DNA of 64,000 nucleotides from Brugia malayi (Eukaryota > Nematoda > Chromadorea > Rhabditida > Onchocercidae), in assembly GCF_000002995.4 (NCBI RefSeq), contig NW_025062476.1, forward strand, positions 6,499,001 to 6,563,000, written 5' to 3'. The position numbers were made by a program, and so were the translations under genes. Positions 24,155 to 36,871 of the stretch are shown here, piece after piece (the first letter of the stretch is position 1; every line of letters starts with the position of its first letter). Below the pieces are notes generated by a model. That model was not told the origin of the DNA. It worked only from the letters and a program-made list of their open reading frames with translations, and did no database searches.

Positions 24155-24212
24155 TTCCGACTTTCTTATCTGCTGCAAGAAACAGAAACATTTGAACGTA
24201 GTTCCCTATCGC
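24155..24212. repeat. dispersed repeat, copy 2
   Basis: CGACTTTCTTATCTGCTGCA and its flank match the intronic copy at 16767-16823 with few differences. Similarity continues into CGCATTGAAAT, which in copy 1 is displaced by about 35 bases. Confidence 0.6.
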
Positions 24213-25011
24213 ATTGAAATGTTTTCATGTGAATCAATCGGATTGTTTTGCCTTTCTTGAAAAGGTCATTTTGGGCAAGGATTGACGGTTTTCCATCAAA
24301 TAGAATTCATTCGTGAAGATTTGAAAAGAAATAAAAAATGTGTAACAGAGTAGGATGGTTCAAAGCATTTAAAAAAAAAACGACCTTTAAAAAGCAGAAG
24401 CTGTAAAGAATTTAATTGATAGAGAAAGATGAGCCCAACAATACTCAGCGTGAATTATTAATGGTTTATCATCAGTGATAATGATCTGACCCAGATCATA
24501 TGATCGGAAAAATTTGAACTGAATAAGGTTGTGACTATAGTAATATTAAATCTAGAGTTACATTTTAATAGTTAGTAAGAACTGTCCTTATGCATTAGAA
24601 GCGAGAAGACACATCTCAGAACAGCTAATACAAAGTTGGGAAACAGCATTAGATATCGAAACTGGGAAGTGGACGGTTTGTGTTTTTGTCAATGGTAGTA
24701 TTCATTACTAAATAATCACTGATTGAAAAATAAGAAAGGACAGGTGGAAATGCCATTGCAATCAGTATTTCTTAAAGGTGTGCTTATGATGAGTCGTTCT
24801 AGTATCTTGCATTTCCAGATCAAACGATAGCTATTAACATAAAAATTTAGGTAAAATAAATATACAAAGATGTTATTCAAAATTAATTCTCGGCTTTCTA
24901 GTTAGTTAGATTGCGTTTCGTTTAAGTTATGTTTTCAGTTTATTTAGATTATTTTTAAATTCACACTTCCATGAGATTAAACAAATAACTCTCATCGAGC
25001 TTGCAACTTTC

Positions 25012-25068
25012 TTGAACTGTTAACTGGGAATCTCGGGAAATTGAACTGTTAACTGAGAATCTCAATAT
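25012..25068. repeat. short direct repeat
   Basis: TTGAACTGTTAACTG followed by GAATCTC occurs at 25012 and again at 25041, an offset of 29 bases with one substitution in the shared core. Confidence 0.75.
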
Positions 25069-26116
25069 CGAAAAAGGTACCATGCACAGAATTAGATTTC
25101 CATAAGCAACACTATGGGTAGAATTAGCTGGGTAGAAAGGATACCTAGGATAGCATTACTGCTCAGTATAATATAGACTGCAGCTTCTTCAACAATTCAG
25201 TGTTGTAAAGTGAAGGAACAACAAAAGTGAAAGCAATAATACTTATTGACGAAATTTCAAACAATCGTGTCGCAATTTAATTAGTCCTAATTAATCGTTC
25301 ATTCATTGCATAAGAGATGCTATAAACATCGCTGTAAACTGTAAAAGTTTAAAGTTTTCTTTGGCATGCTTACAGAATTCCTGTCAACCAGTCCTTCCAG
25401 TGTACATCTGCCATCCATGAAGCAATCAGTATTCTCTTTACAGCCCAGTACGTCCGCTTCCTTCCTTATAACTAACTGACTTTCATCGTACTTACTTATT
25501 CAAGATGCTGTGTCCTCTTTTTTAGAGGACAATTAAGTTAAGTCATTCAGCTTATGTTTTGAATGTTGCTTCTAGCAAGTGTATTATTAGATGGGAGAAT
25601 TCCCAGGTAATATTTCATGTTTCCGTTAATAACGGAATTAGTTTCTGGCAATAGCACACAATTTGATTAGAAAAGATGTGACAAGTGTGACATGCATGTC
25701 CCGTTTAAATCTCACTTTTCCTGAATCCTGCTATCGCTTCCGTCCGACAATTTCAATGCACGAAACGATTCTGTCAGCTGCAGGACATATATTTTCGCAG
25801 CGTCACCTACGGTCAGTCCGACTTTTGTTGCGTAGTGGTGTGCGTGTGGTCGATTGTTAAGTCTGTCCTGTACTGCGGATCGGCTTATGTTGGGCGCGGG
25901 GTACAATATTCAGTGTTGTGGTTGTGGCTGCTCGTTGCGGTGAGTGAGTACAGCTCGGTTCACTCTTCCTTTTAGCATGCAGATGATTCGGTTGCATGCA
26001 GTTGCAGTGATTCCTTAGATGTCTCACACTAACTTCTATAACTATTCTACATTTTCAGGTGTTCACACTGCTGCACCTATCTGTCACTGTTGCTAGTGCA
26101 TTCCAATCAGTGGGAG

Positions 26117-28674
26117 ATGACCGACGAGGAGCATTCTGATTCTCGGACAGAAGACGACTATGAAGAAGGCGAAGAAGCATATGATGATGAAGGTAATAAT
26201 ATTTCATTGCTTCTGACGGCAATTTGAACTCTTAAAAAGCATTTCCCCATTTATCATGTAAGAAAATGCTTTGACATGTTGGAAATTCTTGTGCAACTTT
26301 TTCCGTGATTTGCAGGTACTTTAGACGAAGAGGAAATGTTGCATCCAGAAGAGAACTATCAAGATGAACTTAAAATGCTAGAAGATGATGCAAATTTATC
26401 AGTGGAAGAATTAAGACAAAAATACTGCAGCGTTGTTGCCGATGAAGAGTATGATGATACTCAGTCGGCATCAACATCAGATGATACCCGTAAATCTGAA
26501 AGTGTAGATGATACAGCTACGAATCTTGATTTCACGGAACCAGGTAATATTTCTCTACTTCTGTCAGTTTCTTGATCTTTGAATTTTTGAACGAATCTAA
26601 CAGAATGAAAGCTAACGGTTACATTTGCTTTCTGTTAGTTACAAATATAGTTATTTCCTTCCCGTTATGCGTATTTTTTCCTAACTTGCGAGGCAAATTC
26701 TGATATTGGATCTAGCAAATTGTTTTTCTGTGAATCTCTCTTGTTCGAAACTACATTTAGCTTTCTCATTTAAAATGTTGCGTACAACTTCAATGAAATG
26801 AGGGTCTGAGATTTAAAGAGTTTTTTTTTTAAACTAACAATATGTATGTTAGTTTGTTGATGTAGCCCATCATTCCCCAAGTTACAGTAATCAAAGATTT
26901 CTAATTGGAGTCTTGTGTCTTTTTCCCTTCAGATATAGTTGCATCACCAGTTTCGTCTTCCAAAAAAGGAAAAAAAGAGCATGGGTATTTCTCAGATGTT
27001 GATGATAATGAAGAGGACACTGATTATGTGCCACCTGATCGTTGGCGGAGGATTGTGAGGCAGGGAGCAATGTATCAGGCCTCTGTACCAGAAACAATGT
27101 CGACGGGTTCCAGAAGTCCAAGTAAGGCTTTCTCAGTGTTTTTTTTTAGCAAAAACTTGTTTTTCATAGTTTCTAATTTAAAAATTTTTGGTCTTATGTA
27201 GGAGAAGAGCTTGAAATGCTTTTGTGGTCACCTCATTGTGATGTATCAATGAAGAAAGTGGAGGAATATTTGAAGAACTATTACGACAGGGTACTACAAA
27301 GCAATGACTCATCTTTGCCGGTCGAAACGCGTAAATCTGGGATTTCAAATCGAAGTTTTCCTGTGAAGGATGATGAAGACGCTTTGAAGTAAATTTATTT
27401 GTGTATTTAAGTAACAGCGTTTTTAATTTCCTACTTTTTTAGTTTATTATTTATTTAGAGCCCTACTGAATGCGAAGTACAATACAAGCATGGCATTGGC
27501 CAGTTATCCATTTCCACGTGCTAATGCTCCTTTGAAGAGTGTTGGACCAAATCCTGCCAAATGGAATGATCAGGTTCTTTACATGTTTTCCTGAAATTTG
27601 AGATATAAAACAGATTATACCAGTTTGTTAATACATATGCATTTAGGACTGCGAGCTTTTCGAAAGAGGTATGCAGATGTATGGAAAAAATTTTTGCCTT
27701 ATTAAGCGATTGGTAAGATCTTCCGTTTTTTTTTTTTAATGTTTTTTACTCGGCATTAAAACAGGTGGTGGGATGAATGCTACTTTTTTTATAATATTTA
27801 ACTTTTTTATTGTCAAGCTACAAGTGTAGTAATTTTGTAGTGATATGTTTTTGATATGTTTTTCATCAGAACTCGTGTTTTATGTTAAACTGTAAATGCA
27901 TTTTTTCATTTTATTGCTTGTTTGTGCATTCGTTTCCGTTATTCTCATTTTCTTTCATATTTTTTTAATAGCGTTTATACACCATATTAATCGTTTGCAA
28001 GTGTCCAAATATCAAATGATTTTTATTACTACCATCACCATCGTCTTACCAAAAAAGCGAAAAGAAAGAAGATATTTCTCAGCAGGATCCGTGCAGCAGG
28101 ATTATAAGTATTTTAATTTCAAAGTTGAATTTTCAGTTACCTCATAGGACTGTCGGTGAAATAGTACACTTCTACTACATTTGGAAGAAAACAGAACGTC
28201 ATGATATGTACCAGGAACGAGTTCGCGAAACGAAAAACCAAGACCATCCTAACTGCACGTATGTTTATTCATAACGATACATCCGTTATTCCATAGCTAT
28301 AATCTAAAAGCGTTCTTGTTGCTTACATTTTTCTTTTTATTGGGCGATTATAAATTATAGTAAGGTGCAGTTATCATTGAGGAAGAATATATGTCGTAAT
28401 GGCGGTTAATTCTAAATGTGTGTTACGAAGGTTTACATGTGAAATTTATACTACTTGTATTTTCAGATGTTGTATATCAAAAGTTTTTAGTGATTTTATG
28501 GGTGGATTAATGGATCATATGGATGAAAGGAGTAATGTGAATGTATTGGACATAGCAGCAAATGCAGTTCCGGCTGAAATGGATTTGATAAGTAAGGACT
28601 GGGATTGGAACAATGAAGAAGATAATACGCTTCCTCATTTGGATAGCGATACGATTGCAAACGTATTACAGTGA
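26117..28674 (+). CDS. mier1: MIER1-like ELM2-SANT transcriptional co-repressor
   Basis: Nuclear scaffold that, in the family, binds HDAC1/2 through ELM2-SANT and represses transcription. Eight exons join in phase: 26117-26192, 26316-26543, 26933-27121, 27202-27388, 27459-27573, 27647-27712, 28137-28258 and 28467-28674, giving 396 residues. The N-terminus is strongly acidic (TEDDYEEGEEAYDDEG), as in MIER proteins. An ELM2 region follows (DYVPPDRWRRIVRQGAMYQA, ELEMLLWSPHCDV). The SANT domain reads WNDQDCELFERGMQMYGKNF, LIKRLQLPHRTVGEIVHFYY and WKKTERHD. The tail has DFMGGLMDHMDE, like the segment after SANT in MIER1. A TTTTCAG acceptor ends at 26059, 58 bases before the ATG, and is the probable trans-splice site. 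The 5' flank is richer in G+C than its surroundings. Confidence 0.93.
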
Positions 28675-31417
28675 TGCTTTTGGCTGCAGAATAATTGTGT
28701 TTGCTGTTTGTGATCTCTTTAGTATTATTTTTCTTAAAGCATTTCCCTGAAAGCATTCATTTCGTTTAATTTTGACTGTATAAATAATAGGTTTAGAAAG
28801 TAATTGTCACGCATACGGAGCATTACTATGGCATGCGCTCATTCGTTTGAAGTAGCATTTCCACCGCTTTATCTCATTGTTTCTTCTTTAACCATGTACA
28901 GTTTCCGTTTATTTCATAATGCATCTAAAAATGGATTGTTGAACGTACTTTTTTCCTGTTGTAATATTCTATTATGAAACATGCAAAAGAATCTGTCTCT
29001 TAAACTGCAAAACCGGTGACCTAATCTGTGTTTAACGCATTTCATCACCAAAGCATTTTACAATTAAGAGACTAGGGCATTGCTTTCAATAGGTTAAAAT
29101 TGGTATTTTTTTTAAATTTAGTGCGTTCCAGTTTCTCCAGCCGACGGTGACCATATCAAGTTTTGGCTCAGTATTGGCACCCGATTTTGCTTTACTTTTC
29201 ATTTGTTCTCTGTTTAAATGTTCAAGGTGTGAAGCTGAAGGAATATAATTCGGTGATTTTTCGCTTGCCGCTGGTTTCTTCATTTTCATTCTAATTTATA
29301 TTAATCTTACGCAAAGATTTCAGTTTTCGGACATTTTGGTTAATAAATCAACTTATTCTCATGTTTGTAGATGAATTGAAGCAGCTGGAGGGGTTAATGT
29401 TTTCAGGGACTGAAAGTTCTTATTGAGGTAATGTCGACAAGAGCTGAGTATTTATTGGCTTACTCTAAAACAGATGCCTAGTTCGAGTATGGTTCACCGG
29501 AGTATTATTTCTACAGTACAAAAATTGTTGTGTTTCTAAAATACGAGTAGTGTGTCCATCTGTAGGTCATGGAGATGACACAGATTTCAGCATCCTAAGT
29601 TAATACTGTATAGAAGTTATCTTCACTGATAGCTGCATCAAATATACGGGCTCCACTGACAATGCACACTGTATAAATATAGATATGAAATTGCAAGGAC
29701 TTGGATTTGGTCGTTCGTTGATAAATTTGCAACTCCAAAAGTCAAAATTTATGGCTGATTGTAGGGACAGATTTACAGTTGGGATTATCAGTGAGCAAAG
29801 ACAGAAATTTTTGCAAACAAATTTGCTTATTAAAAGCTTAGACAACAGCCGAATTGACAGTAATTTTGGATTTTCTCGAAAAATTACTACAATACCCATC
29901 TGAACTAATGTATTACTGCTAATGGTTGTACAGAGAAAGCCGAACAGTTTGTGATAATGAAAGATCACTGAAATTTAGGAACGGGTCAAGTACGTACCGT
30001 TTATGTGCTGCAACTAATCGTATCAAATCAGATGTCCTGCTTCATTATATATTTAGGAGGAGTATAACCAAGAAATGAAACAAACGCTTGGACGATCGTG
30101 GCTCTATTATCCATGTCTCCAACAATATTGCATACTTCATTCATTTGAAAATAGAAACCGCACATTCACTTGTTTGTTGATGTATGGAAACTCATTTTCA
30201 AATGCTAAAAAGTTCGACCATTAAGAAAGTTTTTTTTTTTTCTTTACGATGAGCTACTTTGTCGGACCAATCGGTCTTATTTCCAGCAGCAAAACATTTA
30301 ATAAAGTTCACTGCTTGCGGTTATTAGGGTACAAAATCTGGCAGATTTGATGCAACAGCCTTTCAAATACTATTTGAACTACTGTGGGTCAGTTCACCTC
30401 TCCATCCATTCTATCCAGATGAGTAGCATGAAGGTATTGCCATTAGATATTAAAACAAGTGATCCAAACTGTTTCTGATTTAATAATGGTAAGAATAATG
30501 TTCACACATCTGTAAGATCGAGGTGGAAGTCATAATAAAGGTGACATATTTTCGCATAGGAAATTTTTTAGAATAATGGTCGTAGTTGTTCACTACATCT
30601 TATCATCATTCTTTCTCTTTTCCCTAATAAAAATTAGCTGTTTACTGACAACTGAAGAAGTGATTCGGTTGCATTTACATCATAAACTTTGACTGAGACT
30701 ATCCTAGATGGTCTATGACCGTCGAAATCACCAATACCACACTCTTCAATATTTGATTCTCAACATTCTATTAAGATACCTTTATCAAAAAAGATTCTAC
30801 ATAAGACATTTTTCCAAGATATTAGTTTTCCTATTTAGCTTCATTATAACTACTTAAGGGAAAACCGAAAGGTTTTCCAGAAACATGTAGGAAAGAAACC
30901 CCATGATTTGAAGCTGGTAATCAGTTTTATAGGCATCAACTCGTCCTTCTCAATCCCAGAGGTTAAATTATAGAAGCTTCATTTAGAGAAAGGTTTTACA
31001 TAACAATTCTTTGTTCTTTGTTAGTAGTAAAATCCATTTTTTTTTTTTTTTTAGAAGATAAAAATTGTTTATATCTAAATATAAACTTATATTTTCGGTT
31101 TCGGGTTGCTGGTGTTCTTTTTTATCTTTTTTAATATATTTATAAACCTGAAATTGTCTCTTTTGTTTGAATGTGTTTAGTATGCTAACAACAACCTGTT
31201 CATTTTTTCATTTTAGAAAACTAACTTTCCTAGTACGTTTTTTTAACTAGTAAATTCACAATTAGTATTTTAGCACATTTACATCAATAATTGATCAATT
31301 TTCGTTCAGGATTGCAAAACAAAGTAAAAAAACAAAACATATTGATAAAATGATAGTCAAAGAAGTTAAGAACTTCCAAACCCGATAATTACAAAAACAC
31401 GGCAGAAAAACAACTGT
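28675..31417. other. gene-poor convergent intergenic region
   Basis: About 2.7 kb between the MIER1-like stop and the INTS7 stop on the other strand. Apart from the small candidate at 29086-29289 there is no supported gene. The 122-codon frame at 29600-29968 on the - strand lacks splice context, start context and any recognisable motif. Confidence 0.5.
29086..29289 (-). CDS. weak candidate: 67-residue soluble protein
   Basis: A single-exon frame of 67 codons that reads like a real hydrophilic protein: MKMKKPAASEKSPNYIPSAS, HLEHLNREQMKSKAKSGANT, then VTVGWRNWNALNLKK. An ATAAATTAG sequence ends one base before the ATG and could be a trans-splice acceptor. I do not recognise a family. Composition (Lys, Ser, Pro, Asn) differs from the hydrophobic frames that A+T-rich noise usually gives. 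Confidence 0.3.
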   Translation of the reverse strand: MKMKKPAASEKSPNYIPSASHLEHLNREQMKSKAKSGANTEPKLDMVTVGWRNWNALNLKKIPILTY

Positions 31418-34400
31418 TCACGATGAGACATGAATTTTCAATTCTGCTGTAACACCACTTTCCCACAGCCGTTTCGTTTCTTTATCCAGAAAATTTACGG
31501 AAAATTCCATCGTACAACTCTAAAAATACCACTCACTTTATCGGATGTGAAACGTTGATATTTTACGCTTCATAACTCAGTCTACAACGAGAAAATCATT
31601 TGAAAACAGATACGACTATCCAAAAGGTAGAAATGAGTCACCTGCGGGAATGCAAGAAGAAATTGAGCATTAAAGAATTTCCCTTCCTGTGGTATCACAG
31701 TTTGCAATTGTGAACAATCATTCTAGAAAATTTTTTTAAAAGCTTGTTCTATTAAAAAGCATGAAATCTGCTACAGAATCAAGTTTTTTTTTTTTTAAAG
31801 CCATCCCACCTTTCATAGAACGAAAAAGCTTTATTCTTACAGTGATGCTTTATTTCAGAATAATTTAAAAAATCAAATTTTTTAGAAATAGCTTACACTG
31901 GCACCTTTCACAAATTTTGCTACCGCTTTTACAATGACAGCTTCAACAGAAAATGCATGCGACGACTCGATTGCGCCTTCGATGGAAATTGGTACCTTCT
32001 GGTTAGACGAGACACCAACAGCAGTCTCAGTTGGTCCTGGCTGCGGTAAAACGTTTAACTTAAATGAAAGAAACTTCAAATTTCGCCCAAAAAATATGGC
32101 AAAATTCTAAACTGCTTTTAGATGAAATTTCTGTTGAAGATATTATCGAAGTTCTGAAAAAAGATACCTTTATTTGCGTATATTTCAGCTGCTGGAAAAA
32201 AAATCGAGGAATACATATCGGAAGATTACATAAGTATCCAAAGGTATCCACAAGAAACTTTAATTTCTGAAACAGAAAAGAAAAAAGCTACCCAGAAAAA
32301 ACTAACTAGTCAGACACTACGTACGATAATGCAGATAATTTTCTTCAAAACTAGAAAGAATGAAATTGGAACTTTAAAGGAAAGATGTAGTGGAGAGACA
32401 AAGTACTTTTTTTGTTAGCCTCTTTTCCAAAGCTATAGTGTCCAGCTTTTCAATTTCTCCTTTGGCCCATAAGAGTGAAGTGCGCAAACGCTTATTCGCC
32501 AGCGAATAGTGCGACGAAGAAGATATCGATAAAGGACTGAAAATACAAAAAATAAGCTGGGGAGAATGTTTTGGACTATCTTGCTGGCCAAAAGAGAACT
32601 TTCTGAACACAAAATCTAGTCTTCTGGAATCGTATAACAATTGATCAGTCTCTAAAGGAGGCATCACCACATAAATCAGACTTTCCATGTCACTACGCTT
32701 TTCGGAAAGTTAGAAACAATGGCAGGATAGATGAAGGGTAGATATTACTGTCTATGTGTTGCCTATATACCAAAGCTGTGAAGATAAATAAAACTGATTC
32801 AATGGATACATTCTGGACGATCAATACAGGATGTAAATTAATTTGGAATGAGCTAAATACATTTGCACACAACTGAATAAATATACAAGAGTAAATCATA
32901 AAACTAACGACAATGGCTGCTGTTTTGCGAATAACTGCAACGCAGCACTGAATAAAGCACACATACCAGCATACAATTCTACGAAAGTTGTAGTATTAGT
33001 ATCCGCATCAAAGCAATGTTTGTACAAGTCGAGCCACATATCTCGACATTTATGCATTCCTCAAAGTATAAGTCTTCACCAAAAGAATGCCTCTATTAAA
33101 TTGAAAGTAATGAAAGAAGAGGCAATCAAATATTCCCAGCTAGAAAATCCAATTCATTACAGAGGACAAAATCGCAAATGACTTACTTAATGCACAAGCT
33201 TGCAAACGAATTGAAACTCTTTTAATGATAAAAAGAGCTGGCTTATCATTAAGTAATAAATTCGTATTTACAATAACCAAAAAGCTGCGTAGAGCCGCAT
33301 ACATGCTACACAGGCAGTCTACAAACCGCAATGGGAACATGAAATAACGTAGGGATTCTCGTGATGAGCATAAAGCCTGGAACATTCGACTCGAAAAATG
33401 TAAAGATATAATTGAAAATGTGAATTCAAATGGCTCATTTAACTTCATTATAAAGTGGCAAAAATAAAACGATGCTAAACGAACGGAAAGTGATAATCGA
33501 GCACCATTGAGATTTTCAATAGATTTTTCCAAAGCAAGAACCGTAAATTCGGAAAGTGATGCACAACAGATATCTCGTAAAGCTGTCAGCCACATTCTTG
33601 TCTGGAATGATTTCACCTAAAACAGAATTTGCATTTGAAACATTAAAGTAATAGCACCAGTAGAAAGAAACAGACTTAATTGACACAAAAGCCATAAGAA
33701 GTCAGAAATTATACAAGATAGCAAAAAAGAAGGAAGTGTTAGAATCCAGTCATTTGGAGCAAATGAATTGAGCTATTGTAATGATAGTTACGTAAGATAA
33801 ATCAACGTATAACATTAACCTTTTTATGGATTACTTCCAGTATAGGAAGAGCAACCAACTTCCAATGTCCGTTGCGCATGGCTGACCGAGCAACTAAATA
33901 GAGAACCCATGGATCACTTCCCCAAAAATCTAAGTGATTTTTGGGAAGTCCAGTCACGTCGCTCAGTGGAGCATAAACTAAGCACGAAAACAGCTGCAAT
34001 AAGATCATCTGTCTGCTTATAATTTAAAATAGAAGAATTTCCAAGACATTATAATTAGCTTTGAATAATTCAAAACAATAACTTGAGTCAAAATGCAATT
34101 ATAACTTACGGTCAATTTCGTTAAATTTGTATTTTCATTCAGTTTCGATATAGACCAGACACGAAGACGAGAATAAAGATAAGAATGAGTTTCAGCGGCT
34201 GCTACCAAAAACTGTAACATGTGCAGAGCCGAAAAATTCGGTAGTACTGCGGTTAATAGAGCGTCCACTACTGCATCCACAGTTTCACGTGGGCAACTGT
34301 CATCACATATGAAGGCAGTCAGCAGACGATAAAACTGAATATAATTGATGGTTACAAAATTGTGTTAAAAATTTGATGAGCAACATAATATTTTGGTTTG

Positions 34401-36871
34401 CCAAGTCAGTAAAAATGTTCAAAGAACGAATTATTTATAACTGATTGATTTGCTTTTCGAACTCCTCTGAGCAAAACTTTGGATGATACAAAATTCCCCA
34501 AGTCTTTGACCACATATATATAATTTCACTCAATTCAAAATTTGAACTTACTTTTTCGGAATCTTGAGGTTTTACTGTCGGCAGTGATATAATAAAAGAG
34601 CTTTTCAAAGCTGATACAATATTCGCTTCTCGACTATATTTATATACATTAATATACAAATGCAGAGCTGCAAGTCGAACATCTGCATTTCTGCTCGATA
34701 AAAGATATGTCCAATGTGCTATGTTATCTGCAAAATGCTGTTGTTTATTCTCTATTGTTAGCTCTCTGGTCGCCTTGGAATTGAATCCATTTTTTTTTCT
34801 TTAACATGAACTAAATAGAATTTTCAATAAGTAATATGTTACTCAGAATAAAATACCTGAAAGTGTTGCGGTAATTTTATGGATATTTTGCGATGTGAAA
34901 CGAACAAGAGTTATCAACCAATAAACGCGCATCAAATCATCCGTTAATGTATCCCCAAAACCCAGCAGGTCCTAATGTAAAACCGTCACATTTTGTTAGA
35001 AAACTGTGTTCTTGATTGAATAGTAAAAGGAATAGAATAGTTATACTTAACATTTGAATCGCTAAACAACACAATATGCTGCTTAGAAACTAATAAAACT
35101 AACATGCATATGAGATTCCGTTAGCATATGTGCGGCTGATGACAAGCGTTTAATATTACACAGAATGGCAACACAAAGAGTGCGATTTTCTTTGGATATC
35201 TTCAGCTTTTCTATCAGTAAAGTTAACTGAAGATATGAAGAAAAATAAAGCAAAAGATAATTTTATGAAATGTACTTTTCAAAACAAAATCAGAATGGAA
35301 CAAAATCTTCTAAACTGAAAACAAATTATTTATATTACCAATTCAGATACAGCGAATTTACACGAGACGGCTAATGTAGTAAGTGATTTGATAAGTGCTA
35401 GTATCAACTGTTGATTATATGCTTCGTTGAGTATCCGTTCACCCAGTGCAAATACTTTCATTATGATTTCTACGTCACCTTGCATATTAGAGAATACACC
35501 AACCAAACCGATCTTTGTAGTCGGTGAAACAAGAGGAGATAAAAACGTAACACATAGTTTCTCAAACACTGTTTGCGAAAAAGATCTGAAGTTAGAAAGA
35601 AACTTCAAAATAATTTCCAAAACAGACGAACTTTTAACAGTCCATTTCAAAACTTCATTCAGAATTTTCATATCTTTCAAAAACTAAAACACTTTTTAAA
35701 CAAAGAAGTTGTATTACGAGATGCGAAATATAACCTGGAAACACCAACAAATGCCTCAGTCGCTACAGTGGCTGCTAACCGTTCCTGGGCTTCCTCGGAA
35801 TCGATACTTGTAACTATCAAATGATGCACCTACAATTACAATCGATATGGCTTAAAAATATTAAAAATAAGAAGTATAAGAAAGCTTATTTTTGCTATCT
35901 TCAAAATATTCACTATTTCTACGTCATTACCTGCTTATTTTCTGCCACAACAGAAGCTAGTTTGGCTAGTATTTGAAGAGTAAGTGAACGAGCAAGTGGA
36001 TCATTTGAATGGGATACTTTGAGAACTCGGCGAGCTACTTCATCATTTGAGAAAACAAGTCTTAATTCACTAGAACATTCACCCATCACTCGTACAATAC
36101 ATAAGCGCAGCTCATTGCACCTAAAGCATGCATTATATATAGATAATCCTTAAAATGATATCTGGTTAATGAAGAAATTCAACGTTACCTTGCAAGTTTT
36201 AAGAAAGGAAAGTCTTCCTTAGAAAAATTTTTAATAAGAGAGTCCTTTTTATGAAATCAAAAACGAAAATGACAGCCATCTCAATGCTGACCATTTCAAA
36301 ATTAACTCACTCATCACGAAATGCTTCACAAAGTCGGAGTACGGCCGCATTGACGAAGAAAGGGAACGGATTCTCACGCAGAAATGTAGTCATGTTGACA
36401 ATCGTAGCCATCTTCTCATTCAGTGCACGTGAGCGCAATCCTGAAAGACAAAATGTATTTGTCAGTACTATATTCACAGCAGATCTCAACTTTTTCAAAG
36501 GTATTCAAAATCTTTCTTTACTTTATTTTCACAATATGACTCTTAAAACTCTTCACTGTTCACTCAGACTAATCTTTCATTAGCACTACAGAAGTATATT
36601 ATGTGGGTAAAATTCCTAAAGAAGATATTATAAGTGTAACATTACTGCTAAATGTAATGTAAGCCCGCAGTTTCCTGTCATTTAATATGTTTGATGTACT
36701 ATCTTATAACTTGAATACCACAATCTTGAAGCACCACCATGTTTACAGCAAACATTGACTATTTTACAAATGCTATGTGAACAAAATTTAAGCCCACTAA
36801 GTTATTTTACCTAAGATCTCACCTTTTTCAAGAGTATTCAAGGTCATATGACTTCTAGTTGATGCATCCAT
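31418..36871 (-). CDS. ints-7: Integrator complex subunit 7
   Basis: Subunit of the Integrator complex, which cleaves snRNA 3' ends and attenuates Pol II transcription. About sixteen exons on the - strand. First exons: 36823-36871 (MDASTSRHMTLNTLEKG), 36311-36440, 35931-36120, 35735-35829, then about 35339-35675, 35104-35226, 34857-34971, 34553-34763, 34110-34334, 33820-34008, 33187-33616, 32967-33059 and 32404-32690. Last exons: 31897-32106, 31642-31722 and 31418-31519. Diagnostic matches to human INTS7 are NPFPFFVNAAVLRLCEAF (human PFPIYINSATLKLADVF), SHSNDPLARSLTLQILAKLA, and at the C-terminus NVLPQPGPTETAVGV, GKFFNAQFLLAF and CTMEFSVNFLDKETKRLWES. Helical-repeat character fits. The junctions after 35735 and around 32.9-32.7 kb are uncertain by a few bases. 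A 56-base exon-like segment in intron 2 breaks the frame (see findings). Confidence 0.88.

Larger units (their letters stand above)
23508..26058. other. gene-poor stretch
   Basis: About 2.5 kb with no exon chain I can support. It holds the second copy of the dispersed repeat (24155-24212), a short direct repeat near 25012-25068, and a last 350 bases with more G+C that probably form the promoter of the MIER1-like gene. A serine-rich frame after an acceptor-like CTTACAG near 25375 could be a stray exon, but it has no partner. Confidence 0.5.

Noticed and set aside
25663..25906. Overlapping short frames on both strands before the MIER1-like gene
   Set aside because: The region has higher G+C, which lengthens chance frames; it is better read as a promoter.
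29600..29968. 122-codon - strand frame
   Set aside because: Composition is typical of A+T-rich noise, no acceptor lies near the start and there is no recognisable motif.
36251..36583. 110-codon + strand frame over ints-7 exon 2
   Set aside because: It is the shadow of a clear INTS7 exon on the - strand with human-like sequence.
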